This document shows positions 14,128-47,500 of a DNA stretch of 64,000 bases, in pieces. Made by a program: the position numbers and the translations under genes. Source of the stretch: Apostichopus japonicus (lineage: Eukaryota; Echinodermata; Holothuroidea; Aspidochirotida; Stichopodidae); contig NC_092569.1 of NCBI RefSeq assembly GCF_037975245.1, forward strand, positions 21,916,168-21,980,167. The letters run 5' to 3'. Each line of letters starts with the position of its first letter. Within the stretch, counting starts at the first letter, position 1. A model generated the notes under the pieces. That model worked only from the letters and a program-made list of their open reading frames with translations. It did not search any database and was not told the origin of the DNA.

Positions 14128-17100
14128 ATATATATAGTTGAAAATCGTAGTGAGTTGTAAAATCAAGAACAGTGAAAAAACTTCCAGCCCTCACCGGATT
14201 CGAACCCGGGCCCCCCGCTCTTTACGCGTTCACTTTACCACTAGGCTATTGACGCTGGTTGTATGTCCAGAGGTTCGAATCCGGTAGGCAGGTCGTAATT
14301 CCACTGTAGGCGTGTGTCACCAGCTGTATCGAACAATACTAGTTCTGTTTTTGGTGACATATTTGGCCTTACTCTAGAGATCAAACATATATTTATATCT
14401 ATGTAATGTATTGCCCAATATGTAAATAACACGATTCAGTGATTGATAAACGTCTATGACAAAGCTAGTACATATAACATAATTGAGACAGTTTTACCTG
14501 TTATACAACGCGTTCCAGCATCTAAGTTATGTCCACAATTGTGTTGTCCCCATCCAGAGTTACCACAGTGACCAATGCTGCCCTCTCCTCCGGAACAAGC
14601 AATGTTTTCCAGCCATATTGGGCCCGTCCCTTCACCATAGCTAGCGTTACCTGTTGCTATTCCAGTATCACTATAACCAAGTTGACGACAAGCGACCGAC
14701 GCGTCATTGTCATCCCAATATTTACCACAAACGGTACCCCATTGACCATTATGGTAAATCTCGACACGTCCTTCCAAGTGAGTGGTGCCATTAACAAGTC
14801 GAACTGTTGGAACATGTGAGCATGATCACATATGTAAAGGGATCAGTGAAAACAGAGTGTATTAAAACCAGACAATTGTTTGCAAGGGACGAACATAATT
14901 CACGTGGTTGATTTAATTATTATCATTACTTTCCTTGGTTATTTCATTAAGAAGTGAAGGTTATAACTATAAGTAACTTCATTCTAAAAGCATTTATCCA
15001 TAAAGGAGTTAATATTAGCCACCAACAGTTTTAAGTTTACAAATACGATTGTTTCTGTTTGTTTAATATAATCAACTGCAGAGTGGCTGCAATTTGAGGA
15101 GAATATCATTATTATTTTTATAATGATATCTTTTGATTGGTACAACCATGAATCTTTATTGCGATCGTAATAATTACTAAGACGGTAAAAATATTCGACT
15201 GAAATACGATCAATACGTCAATATGCACAATATTATTTAACAGATTTTATCAATTGCTAATGTAAACCCGTTTAATTGCATATTAATTTAGTTGTACTCG
15301 ATAAGCAGATATCGCAAAATATACAAAATTCTCACAACATTCACCCTCTTCTTGAACATGAAAAATAAGAATTCTAACGTTATATTTATTCTATTTGTCA
15401 TCACCGTCTACCAAAGTACAATTCTCTTCACAGAAGGATTCCCATTTCCATGAATTGAGAAAAAGCAAGGACAAGTTAAAGATTAATTATATGTGTTTTT
15501 ATTCATTTAAGTAAGACATTTTAATGAACACCAGATCTAGTAGACTATATACAATCAAAATTGCGTCAGCAAGTTGAGTCCAAGTTAAAGCTTTGTTTTT
15601 ACATATCACTTGTAAAATTAATTTATCTGTATCGTTGGACGGTTCCAGGGAACATGCAAACTCAATAATATTTGATACTACTCCTAATTTGCAAATGTTT
15701 CTTTCCATCGCGAGGCATATTAGTAAGTGCACTTACTTTGGTTTGAGATGTGTAACTCGATATTTGATAATGTGTAGTTTCCCCATTCGTCTGTGATCAT
15801 AAAGTAGTCATAGTGCAGCTTGTATGTAATATTCGACTCTGTAGAAAATTCCACTCGAAGCTGATAATTTCTTTGGTTTGTTATATACGCTATTTTGTCA
15901 AGTCCGAGCCAAAATTCACTACCATAGAAACCAAAACCATTTTTGTAGTCAAACCAGGTTCGATTAAATCCAACAGATCCGTCCAAGCGCCTATCTAGGA
16001 CCTGAAACGTACGAAAGAATGCATTGTTTTCAACAATAGGTCATTTTATTTTAACGAAAAATTAGAACGAATTGATAACTGGTAACACAGTTGATCTGAG
16101 CAAAAGATTCGCCAAAATGCGAGAGAAACAATAAAACTGTACTCCTGTTTACTAGACGTCAATTATTATAGTCTTACCGGGATCTATCTAATCCAACAGA
16201 TCCTTCAAAGTGCCTTTCCAATAGGCCATTGCATGTACGCATATCCTGGTGGGGACAGAGGGACGCGTCCCCACCAACTTTTTTTCAGTGGTGGGGACAT
16301 GATATACCGTGACCCATGGTCGCGCTCCGCTTAGTATCAGAGAACGGACACGCGTCCCAACCATTATCCAACACTGATCTGCGCCCAGGTCATTGTATCT
16401 TAACATTAGAGTTGTACTCATTTTAACTGACGTCGTTTGTGTCTTTATTTCCCTTGTATATGTTTCATAAAGCGTGATAGAATCTAATACGTACCGTCCA
16501 AACCACATTTTCTAAATCATGTTCGCAGTACACCTCAAATGGTTCTGCGTACCCATCGGGCTTGATCTGGTAGACACCAGTGCCCGTACTGCATGTAGAG
16601 AACATGGTGAAGGCTTCATTACAATCCCTGGGATACAGAGGTTGTTGAAGGTCAAATATGTTTTTGCCTGCTCAGAATGAAAGTTAAGTTTAAGATAATA
16701 TAAGCCATTGTATCGTAATTGTATGTGAAATAATAGTACTGATAATTCAATTATGAACAGGAAAGGTAAAGCATGATGAGTTAGCAAGGAATATTAACTT
16801 GAATGATTGTCAAAATGTAGGGGAATTCAATTTTATATTGTGGAAGAGATTAAAGAACTTACTCAATGAAAGTGTAGTATCGTAGCTGTTTGCGGCGATC
16901 TTCAGATAAAAAATAATTAAATATAAGTGTTTATTTTTATTAAAAATACTCATGGTTCGTTTCGGAATATAACAATCGGCCGTCATATGGGGATAAATTA
17001 AACAAGTAAAGACAATTGTGAATTTAATTTAATTGATATTACAAAACTAACCTGTCTTTAAAATATCGTATAATATGTAAAATTTCGTGGTCGTTTCATA

Positions 17101-18380
17101 TTAGCTTTTACAACATTGCAGTATGCTCCAGGACTTTGTTACCTATTAATTACAATTAAAGTATATTGTAAACTAAACTTAATTCAATTACTGACAGGCT
17201 GGGCTTCTGCTGTTGTCTTTTGTGTCGCTGTGGAACACATTTTGTTATCCTGGATGTTGTTGGCCAGCAACATCCATACTAAATAAGCCAAGGATTTCTA
17301 ACCCTAGTTTCAACAATAGAGATAAATCGAATATTAATATAAGGAGACACTAACCCAACCTGCATTAGTAGAATGTGTGATAGCGATAACTGTCATGAAA
17401 ATCTTCCCCAAGTAACTAACAGAGATCTTAATCTTTTGGAAGATATCACAGACTTAGTACATCTTCACATACAATGTTGAAGACGATGAAATCAAATTTT
17501 ATCAAAGAGGCACATGTGCTTCAACGTTTGTCTTTTCTTATCAAAATGTTTCTTTTCTCTAATGCAATTGCGGAATTTAACATAAGGAGCTCAAAATACA
17601 ACCTAATGGTGGCATTGCTTCCAGGGACTACACTGTTTACATCTACTATGAATACATGATATGTTGTCCCACGTGTTCTTTCACACTGTTTACTAGTATA
17701 CCAGTAAAGCATCACAATATGGTGCCTTCTTTTATGTGAAAACTACAGTGTGACGGGCTTATAAAATACGGTTAAGACGCGTATACGATATAAATTTATT
17801 GCTGTCCAACCGAGCGATAATTTGATCAATGTTATCGCAATTCCCCTAATTTCCTATAGAAAAAATACTCTTTCACGGCTCTTGAGTGACGTGTTTAGCA
17901 TATTTGCATGTGTGTATCTTAAACAGGGACGCGTCTAAGGGGAGGGGTGAGCCCGGAGTAGTTTAATCCGATCCCCGTGTAAGGCGGTAGGGAGGTCCTC
18001 ATTCCTGCAGGAAACAATACCATTTTACACGTGAAACGGTGGATTTTGGGGAATATTTAGGCTATTTGGTCTATAATCAGGTCTACATGCAAGTAATGCT
18101 AATTACTATTTGATGTGTTTGTGTTGGGTCGAAAATAGATGGTGGGGGTTACTTCCCACACTCCACACCCCCACGCGACGGCTAACTATGGGAACTTAAA
18201 TAAGAACATTATATATTTTGCAAATCACCGGTAGAATAAGCAGTTTCCATCGCATCGCAGCAATGGTTTGCAACTCGTCAAATGGTGAAAGCAACTTACC
18301 ATATTCGGCGCAATTGAACCAACAAGGAAAGCAGTTAGCAGCTCACAAAATAACCTTTCGATTGAGTTTTTAAGCTCCAT
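93..18380 (-). CDS. Gene A: secreted truncated-FReD + 14 SRCR domain protein (18 exons)
   Basis: Multi-exon gene read from 18380 down to the TAG at 93-95. Coding exons (plus coordinates, transcript order): 18300-18380, 16863-16899, 16495-16667, 15737-16001, 14498-14803, 13447-13752, 11046-11351, 10351-10656, 9719-10024, 9006-9311, 7920-8225, 7065-7370, 5824-6129, 4337-4642, 2670-2975, 1955-2260, 1217-1522, 93-418. The sum is 4860 nt, open throughout, 1619 aa. Order: signal peptide (1-27), short linker, N-terminal part of a fibrinogen-related domain (about 45-186), then 14 SRCR domains of 102 residues each from residue 186. No transmembrane segment follows the last SRCR, so a secreted protein is predicted. 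SRCR and FReD families bind microbial surfaces and extracellular ligands; an innate-recognition or adhesion role is inference. Gene B (20743-44391) is its tandem paralogue. The 5'UTR and poly(A) site were not located. Confidence 0.88.
436..491. repeat. (TA)n microsatellite
   Basis: About 28 TA units in the intron just upstream of the gene A terminal exon; absent from gene B at that place. Confidence 0.95.
924..1160. repeat. Interrupted (TA)n tracts
   Basis: (TA)n blocks at about 924-972, 991-1070 and 1131-1160, interrupted by TTTATA and AAATA variants, downstream of the SRCR13 exon of gene A. Confidence 0.93.
1217..1522 (-). CDS. Gene A SRCR13 exon
   Basis: 306-nt phase 1-1 exon, donor GTAAGA. 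Opens [20 protein letters not shown], with [18 protein letters not shown]. Six cysteines. Only three residues differ from gene B, making this one of the most conserved domains between the copies. Confidence 0.88.
1881..1923. repeat. (TA)n microsatellite
   Basis: About 20 TA units in the gene A SRCR12-SRCR13 intron, close to the SRCR12 donor. Confidence 0.93.
1955..2260 (-). CDS. Gene A SRCR12 exon
   Basis: 306-nt phase 1-1 exon, donor GTACGT. Opens [20 protein letters not shown], with [16 protein letters not shown] and [17 protein letters not shown]; ends GVSCGIG. Six cysteines. Preceded by a short (ATC)n tract that is greatly expanded in gene B. Confidence 0.88.
2278..2330. repeat. Short (ATC)n tract, gene A
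   Basis: Interrupted trinucleotide tract next to the SRCR12 acceptor. It is the unexpanded counterpart of 23077-23258. Confidence 0.9.
2670..2975 (-). CDS. Gene A SRCR11 exon (lacks one disulfide pair)
   Basis: 306-nt phase 1-1 exon, donor GTAAGA. Opens [20 protein letters not shown]. Two canonical cysteines are replaced: [11 protein letters not shown] instead of [11 protein letters not shown], and IENSGS instead of IENCGS. Four cysteines remain. The same two replacements occur in gene B. Confidence 0.88.
3721..4115. other. Intron block nearly identical between genes A and B
   Basis: Lies in the 1.36-kb gene A intron between SRCR10 and SRCR11 (2976-4336). I see only about two differences over roughly 395 bases against 24672-25066 in gene B, while the flanking intron is clearly diverged. 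There is no intact shared ORF (a 71-codon minus ORF in B is broken by a stop in A). Confidence 0.75.
4337..4642 (-). CDS. Gene A SRCR10 exon (extra cysteine)
   Basis: 306-nt phase 1-1 exon, donor GTACGA. Opens [20 protein letters not shown]. Has [14 protein letters not shown], a seventh cysteine where other domains have D, shared with gene B. Ends SVYCGTG. Confidence 0.88.
5757..5811. repeat. (TA)n microsatellite
   Basis: About 27 TA units just after the SRCR9 donor of gene A; gene B has only a short interrupted tract there (26678-26695). Confidence 0.95.
5824..6129 (-). CDS. Gene A SRCR9 exon
   Basis: 306-nt phase 1-1 exon, donor GTGAGT. Translates without stop as [20 protein letters not shown] ... 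GVSCNT, six cysteines. Flanked on its 3' intron side by a (TA)n tract directly after the donor. Confidence 0.87.
7065..7370 (-). CDS. Gene A SRCR8 exon
   Basis: 306-nt phase 1-1 exon, donor GTAAGA. Opens [20 protein letters not shown], with [21 protein letters not shown] and ending SVHCGTG. Six cysteines. Confidence 0.88.
7920..8225 (-). CDS. Gene A SRCR7 exon
   Basis: 306-nt phase 1-1 exon, donor GTATAA. Opens [20 protein letters not shown] and ends SVSCRTG, six cysteines. I count about 27 residue differences of 102 from its gene B partner, the most divergent of the pairs I compared in full. Confidence 0.88.
9006..9311 (-). CDS. Gene A SRCR6 exon
   Basis: 306-nt phase 1-1 exon, donor GTACGT. 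Core reads [20 protein letters not shown] (usually WGTICDD). The loop after cysteine 4 is unusual ([14 protein letters not shown]) and differs strongly from gene B (CDSSDWGNHDCSHD). Six cysteines kept. Confidence 0.88.
9719..10024 (-). CDS. Gene A SRCR5 exon
   Basis: 306-nt phase 1-1 exon, donor GTAAAT. Opens [20 protein letters not shown], with [19 protein letters not shown] and ending GVHCGSG. Six cysteines. Confidence 0.88.
10351..10656 (-). CDS. Gene A SRCR4 exon
   Basis: 306-nt phase 1-1 exon, acceptor TTTCCAG, donor GTATCA. Opens [20 protein letters not shown], with [12 protein letters not shown] and GVQCLTG at the end. Six cysteines. Confidence 0.88.
11046..11351 (-). CDS. Gene A SRCR3 exon
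   Basis: 306-nt phase 1-1 exon, acceptor CACACAG, donor GTGACG. The most atypical domain: opens [18 protein letters not shown], has [18 protein letters not shown], and reads WVTDFAC where the others read WLDDVAC. All six cysteines are retained. Preceded by a 2.1-kb intron carrying an A-specific insertion. Confidence 0.87.
11963..12112. repeat. 75-bp direct tandem duplication
   Basis: Two copies beginning GGACATTAAGAGTGAA and containing ATACGAATGAAACAGTATCG, with only a few substitutions between them. Confidence 0.88.
12974..13004. repeat. Perfect 14-bp-arm hairpin
   Basis: GACCAGTCTCGAAT, loop CGC, and the exact reverse complement. Lies within the A-specific insertion of about 11.74-13.06 kb. 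Confidence 0.85.
13447..13752 (-). CDS. Gene A SRCR2 exon
   Basis: 306-nt phase 1-1 exon, donor GTTAGG (non-consensus after GT), six cysteines, core [20 protein letters not shown] and ending GVICGTG. The gene B version carries an extra cysteine near the N-terminus (GECPHVG versus GERPHVG here). Confidence 0.88.
14039..14260 (-). mobile_element. tRNA-derived SINE-like element with (TA)n tail
   Basis: Minus strand: A-box-like TAGCCTAGTGGTAAAGTGAA (around 14230-14250) and B-box GGGTTCGAATCCGG (around 14200), then a short unique part and a 3' tail of about 100 bp (TA)n at 14039-14137. A second B-box-like GGTTCGAATCCGG lies on the plus strand near 14272. Absent from gene B. Too degenerate in the anticodon arm to call a functional tRNA. 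Confidence 0.5.
14498..14803 (-). CDS. Gene A SRCR1 exon
   Basis: 306-nt phase 1-1 exon between acceptor CAACAG and donor GTAAAA. The domain opens [20 protein letters not shown] and has the six-cysteine pattern (TVC, VAC, AC, HC, NC, RC). It joins directly to the truncated FReD exon. Confidence 0.88.
15737..16001 (-). CDS. Gene A exon 4: FReD middle segment, domain ends early
   Basis: Continues in frame as [33 protein letters not shown] and RNYQLRVEF, all hallmark FReD strands, through [17 protein letters not shown] and IELHISNQ, then donor GTAAGT (phase 1) directly into SRCR1. The C-terminal P subdomain with the calcium site and second disulfide is absent here, and no FReD-like sequence was seen in the following intron. 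The FReD is thus about 140 residues instead of about 210-220. Confidence 0.88.
16177..16227 (-). pseudogene. Partial duplicate of FReD exon 4 (gene A intron)
   Basis: Minus strand reads [15 protein letters not shown], resembling the exon 4 start [14 protein letters not shown], followed by a GTAAGA donor-like site. No acceptor AG precedes it. It is about 50 bp, A-specific and not part of the predicted transcript. Confidence 0.5.
16247..16363. mobile_element. Small MITE-like insertion in gene A
   Basis: Ends TGGTGGGGAC (left) and GTCCCAACCA (right) are imperfect inverted repeats around a GC-rich core. Flanks ATATCC and TTATCC may be a diverged target duplication. Not seen in gene B. It lies just upstream (in transcript sense) of a partial FReD exon copy. 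Confidence 0.5.
16495..16667 (-). CDS. Gene A exon 3: FReD N-terminal segment
   Basis: Encodes a stretch containing [24 protein letters not shown] and ending VVWT before donor GTACGT (phase 0). This is the classic start of a fibrinogen-related domain (DC...G.Y.I.PDG..PFEVYC...WT), including the first conserved cysteine pair. An additional cysteine (STCST) is tyrosine in gene B. The acceptor is GAGCAG; one codon shorter than the gene B exon. Confidence 0.88.
16863..16899 (-). CDS. Gene A exon 2: 37-nt linker exon
   Basis: Short exon between acceptor CTGAAG and donor GTAAGT, phase 0 to phase 1, encoding [12 protein letters not shown] plus one base. It is supported by the matching 37-nt exon in gene B (IVATSYDTAISW) with the same phases and splice sites. 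Role unknown; it is the mature N-terminus or the linker to the FReD. Confidence 0.75.
16900..18299. other. Gene A intron 1
   Basis: 1.4 kb. Partly alignable to gene B 43251-44310. A G-rich segment near 17926-18181 (AGGGACGCGTCTAAGG at one end, CCACGCGACGGCTAAC at the other) resembles a decayed MITE; gene B has a related AGGGACGTCGCTAAGG at 44067. No exon seen. Confidence 0.55.
18300..18380 (-). CDS. Gene A exon 1: signal peptide
   Basis: Encodes [10 protein letters not shown] then a hydrophobic run ([15 protein letters not shown]) and PNM, followed by donor GTAAGT in phase 0: a typical signal peptide. An in-frame Met lies 12 codons upstream (18416), but gene B has a 1-nt length difference just upstream of its MELK start, so the upstream reading is not conserved. 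The MELK start is therefore chosen. Confidence 0.8.
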
Positions 18381-18611
18381 GTTTCCTTCCTTGAGAACAG
18401 GACATATAATGCGCACAAACTGGAATGTCTCTCATAGCTGACTGCTAACACACAAACGTGTATACAAATGCTTCCTTTAGTAAATGAAGAGGATCTGATA
18501 GGCAAAGTTGTCATCAAGGAATCTTACGACTGTATATTGTTTTTCTTTTTGTCTCACAAAGGGCACGTTGCGTTCAACCTTTGTGGTAGTGCCCTTTATA
18601 CATACAAAAAC

Positions 18612-19060
<449 letters not shown>

Positions 19061-19085
19061 TCACATGATCATATCTACCTCGACC

Positions 19086-19133
<48 letters not shown>

Positions 19134-19134
19134 A
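19086..19134. repeat. (TA)n(TG)n tract
   Basis: Compound dinucleotide repeat in the A-B intergenic region. Confidence 0.93.
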
Positions 19135-20742
19135 TATCTTTGTATTATGTGTATGTGTTCATGTATTTATATATAGATACAAGTCATCTATATTTATAAA
19201 AGAAGAGAGGGGAAATACATAGCTCTGATACATTTTAAGCATTATGTAAATAATTCCTTTTAACATAGAGCTGAGAGAACGACATTGAAAATAAAATTGT
19301 GTACCATATATAAATTACTCTTAAATAAAAATTCCTTTTTTACACATGAAGTATTACATTTATCATTTCAGACTAAATAGTCGCGTACCAGATGTAAATG
19401 AGGTTTTCGAAAGTTCAAGTTTGCAATAAGTATCGAAAGTTTTAATACTTTGAGAGTTTCTAGATATAGGAAGAATCGTGTTAAATTCTCTGACTTTTAC
19501 TGCTTTTACTCCCTGACAAGGTCTATACTAGGATGTTTAAACGAGCTGTTATCCATATACCCAAGTAATATGCTCATCTTCGGCTTTGGTTATTATTACT
19601 TTTTCTTCTGTCAGAACGCTGCAAGGTGAACTATTTTGAATATGCGAATGATTGTATCTGTTACTTAAGGATTAACATGCAATATGAATAATCAGAGGAA
19701 AAGTAAAAAGAAACAGCACACTGGTGTCCGGGTGGACCGAAAGAAATGTAAAGTATACAAGACCAAAGGTAACATTTTTCATGGGCTAGTATTTAGTTCT
19801 TGACATAAGTTCCTCATTAATCATTTCATTTCTTCTTCTTTTCTTTTGTATTCTTTTCAGGATTTATTGTTCACACTTTAATTAAACCTCAGACGTCGAT
19901 CAAAACGTAGGTATAAAATGGGAAAGAACTTTAGGATCGAATGAAAGTATAATTAGATACATATTTATCATGTAGATTTGACATCATTGTTTTCAGATCA
20001 ATATATTTAATCGATATTTTTCATCACTTTGACATAGATTACTAAATTTTATGCAATAAACAAATACATAAGCAACAGATGGATTTCATATTTAGCGACA
20101 TGATTTTCAGGTTCTGTATTTTGTTCAACCCACGTTTTACTGAGTGCAGGGTGCAGCTGTGGTCACCTACATCGTCAGACCGAGATAATACATTTCAGTT
20201 TTTTTCTTCTCATGCATTTGTCAGTGTCGACGACCATTCGCAAAGGTTCACTCACCTACCAAAACAAATCGGAAAATTTAAAATCAACCACCTCCCTCTT
20301 GCCCCCTCCCCACATAAAAAAATCTTTGAAATCCTGACTTTAATACCAGTCATAAATGGAACCTGAATTATTATTTTACGGATTAGTATTGTAGATGGGT
20401 AGATACTAAGTATATGTTCAATCATTTTAATTTCCTACTTCAACTTGATTGTTCCTTTGATTTAATAATAGGTCAGAAGCCAATCCTCAGGGCAAATTGA
20501 TAACGACAGCGTTTTCTCATTTAAAAAAGTGGTCAACATATACCTCGATTTCGACTTGCAGCAATAGAGCTAGTTATAATAAAGGATTGGTTACTTATAT
20601 AATTTGAAATCTACTTCAATACTTAAAAGTGGCACAGGATTGATAACTGGAACCGTTAAGTCTAAAATCTTAAAATATGTGATTAAAATTGGTATAAGAG
20701 TTATATGAATAGAAAGCATATACAGAAAACAGTCTTTAACCG

Positions 20743-44391
<23,649 letters not shown>

Positions 44392-44511
44392 GTTTCCCTT
44401 CCTCGAGAACAGGCCGAATAATGAGCACAACCTGTTTAAGGAATGTCTTTGATAGGTGACAGCCTACATGCCAAATTGTACGCAGATACTTCCTTCAGTA
44501 AAGAAAGCAGA

Positions 44512-44518
44512 TTTTATA
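44512..44518 (-). promoter_or_regulatory. Candidate TATA box of gene B
   Basis: Minus strand reads GCGTATAAAATCTGC, 121 bp upstream of the MELK start codon; a start site near 44485-44490 would give a 5'UTR of about 95-100 nt. The aligned gene A position (around 18495-18505) reads CCTATCAGATCC and has lost the motif. Not experimentally supported. Confidence 0.4.
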
Positions 44519-47500
44519 CGCATCGTTGTCATCTGGGAGGAAACTTACGACTGCATTCTTGTCGAGGAAAGCTTCTGAGTGCCAATGTTGATTTGATTGT
44601 TATGGTTTCACAAGGTTCCAAAGTTTAAGTAAATAAAGTGAGCTTCCGTCACTTATCCAAACTGGTCAACGACACCACTACATTAGTGGTGTACAAAAAT
44701 ATTCTATACAATAAATACACGATCATTCTAAACTGTCTACTTGTTTGGTAATTTCCGAAATATGGGCTAATCCAAGCAAAAATGACATCAATGTTAATTA
44801 TAGGTAAGGCAAGGGACTGCTGTAGGCCCTAATGTGTTGCGATAACATTTATTTAGAGAAGAACTGACACGAGAGAAATGTATTATTGATGGTTCTGAAC
44901 AAATGTCGCAACGTAAGTTCCTGCGATGACATTTTCAGCAGAGGTAAATAGTAACATTTTCGTGCTTACTAGGTCAGCACTGTTACTTCAATGGTATGGT
45001 TTAATAAAAAAGGTGAATGCATTCAAAACCACGAAATCTGCTAATTTTATTTTGTATGACAAAGACATCTAAAAAAATGCGATATATTTTAATTTCAATA
45101 TAAAAAACAGATTGAATGATTTCATAATAACAATTGGGCTGATTTTTTTTCTTCAGAACATAGAATATAATTTCTGTGCAAAAAGAGTTGCAAGTAAATG
45201 ACATTCTCATACAGCGAACACATACAGCTATAAGCAAACATTCCAGATAGATCACAGTTCAACTAGTAACAGACTAGCAGTGCACTTTGCAGTATATCAG
45301 CACACGTGTTTCTTATACATTGGGAAATAGAAAAACCTGATATACACGTCGATGCGAAAACTCTATCATATGAAAGCGTAGTGATGACATAAATATAAAG
45401 ACATACCGTTATCGTGAAACGGTAAACCCCTGTAAATTAACTTAATGTGCGTAAAGCTTGAAAAAAAAAACTAGTTTAAATAACAAAATCTAAGAAAATT
45501 TGAAAATGGCCGGTTGAGCAATGTGTAAGCCGACACCTTAAGCTACAGAGATGAATTGTCAATATACCAAATACAAAACACTAGGTGAATAGTTTCACTT
45601 CTTTCAAATACAACTATAAGAAACCAAACAGTAACTTTCAATGAGAATTCTATTATTTAATTATTTCTTATGTACAATCATCTATCAATATCAGTTATGA
45701 TATTTGATTCTTATGGAATATTTAATCTAGATCCCATCGATTTACACTATTATTTCTTTCTAAAGGTACTAGTATGGCCTATTTAGTGGTTCCTTTTCAA
45801 GTGATTGTTTTAGTCGAATCATCAAAAAAAAAATGCAGCTTTCATAATATTTTTTATGATTTTTTTTCAATCTGTCATTATTTGTACATAACTTGAAAAC
45901 TATAAACGACTTTTTGTGATAAGATCATAACGCTTGCAGACTGGAAATTTTATCTGAAGCTTCTGAAACAGGCGATTTGCAATATTTAAATAGCGCCACA
46001 GAGCACTGGGATTTAAAAAAAAACTAAAATAGTGCAGTGCATAACTGACCCGGCAAAACACTTTGTTAAACCATCGACTTCGAACTTTCATCGTGCTTCG
46101 AATTCCTATATTGAGGGTACTCAACGTTTACATTCTACCCAAAGGTAGTTCCCTTCCCCGTCACATATTGTTCGCCTCTACGTAAATATGTACCGATCTC
46201 TTGTTGTTGGAGAAAATTAATTTTGCACTTCCTTCTTCATTCGTTGACTGAATGGTTGAATGAAAAAGTTCTGTAACACAAGGAAACTCCCTCAGGCTAT
46301 TCAACTCATCAAGCTAAGGTTTTTTTTTTTTGGTTGGAAACGATAGTTTATTCTTCACATTGGAAACTTTGCTTTCGATTTAACTTAATAATTATTACCA
46401 AAAATATTCGGTAGACAGAGCTATTGATCAATGTTATTGAAGTTCATTACCGAACAAAGTCGAATGGTCACAGTCAACTGTTTTAAGTAAGAGTCGCTGA
46501 TAAATATACGCCTTAATGCCAAGCAAAACCTCTTGACAACATCCTCGCATGTATCCATTGAAACTATGCATATTCTGTGAAGTGTAAACGAAATAACTTA
46601 CGTAACCTTCAGGACCGTTAGAACCAAAGCCGAACAAGAAGCTAATTTAAGTAGTCTGAAAACTCATTGACGATTTTCTTTTACGAAGCTGAAAGAATAA
46701 TTCTTCTACAATACCATGCCGGTGTAACAGTGTAGTGTCGTGTTTAACTCCCGAGCATTTTAACGCCAGTGTAATTCTTGCAAAGTCATGGCGTGCCCAA
46801 GGACAGTTCTTTTGTATCAGTATTCAAATGTTTGAAACTGTAAAAAGCAGGAGGATCAGTCACTGTTAAATGGATTCACTTGAAACACCAAAGGGGTGGT
46901 TGTATATACTAGTGGCGTGCAAAAGGGGAGGTTGTATGGTGCACAATTGGATGAGGAGGGTGACTCGGTGCAATTGGGGATTCCTTTTACAATCAGCGGA
47001 GCAAACATAGACCACATCACTAGGTGTACCACTCACCCATCTCTCTCAGCTTCACACACAATTTTAAGAGTAGTTTACAAGCAAAACATTCCTTTAAGGC
47101 CTAATTATGGAACTTATTAATTAACCTAATATAAAGTTGAAATGTGACTCAGAATGCAGCATTTGCCATCTAAATATTTGTTTCAAGTTGATACCCTACT
47201 TTAGTCAGTACGGGGAAGTTTATACACCAACCCTCCGCCTCACTTTGAAATTCAGTTCACGATTATGGTATAAACCTCCCTCATTTCTTTGTAGGGTAAT
47301 GAGCATAGTACACTACAAACAATACGCTATCCTTGATCTCTTCGATTTTGCTATCACTCATTTAACACTGTGTTTATCTTTGCTTATGTTAGTTTGCTAA
47401 TTGTTGACAAGTTAGTATTGTGTATTGATGTTTCTGGTAACGTTGGCAAAATAAATTGGAAGTACTTTTAAGAAAATAATTATAAATGTTAATTTGAATG

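Noticed and set aside
14190-14260. Functional tRNA gene
   Set aside because: A and B boxes are present, but the anticodon arm and acceptor stem do not form a convincing cloverleaf; a SINE head fits better.
18381-18416. Upstream in-frame Met as the gene A start
   Set aside because: Gene B has a 1-nt length difference in the aligned segment, so the extension is not conserved in frame; the signal peptide starts cleanly at MELK.
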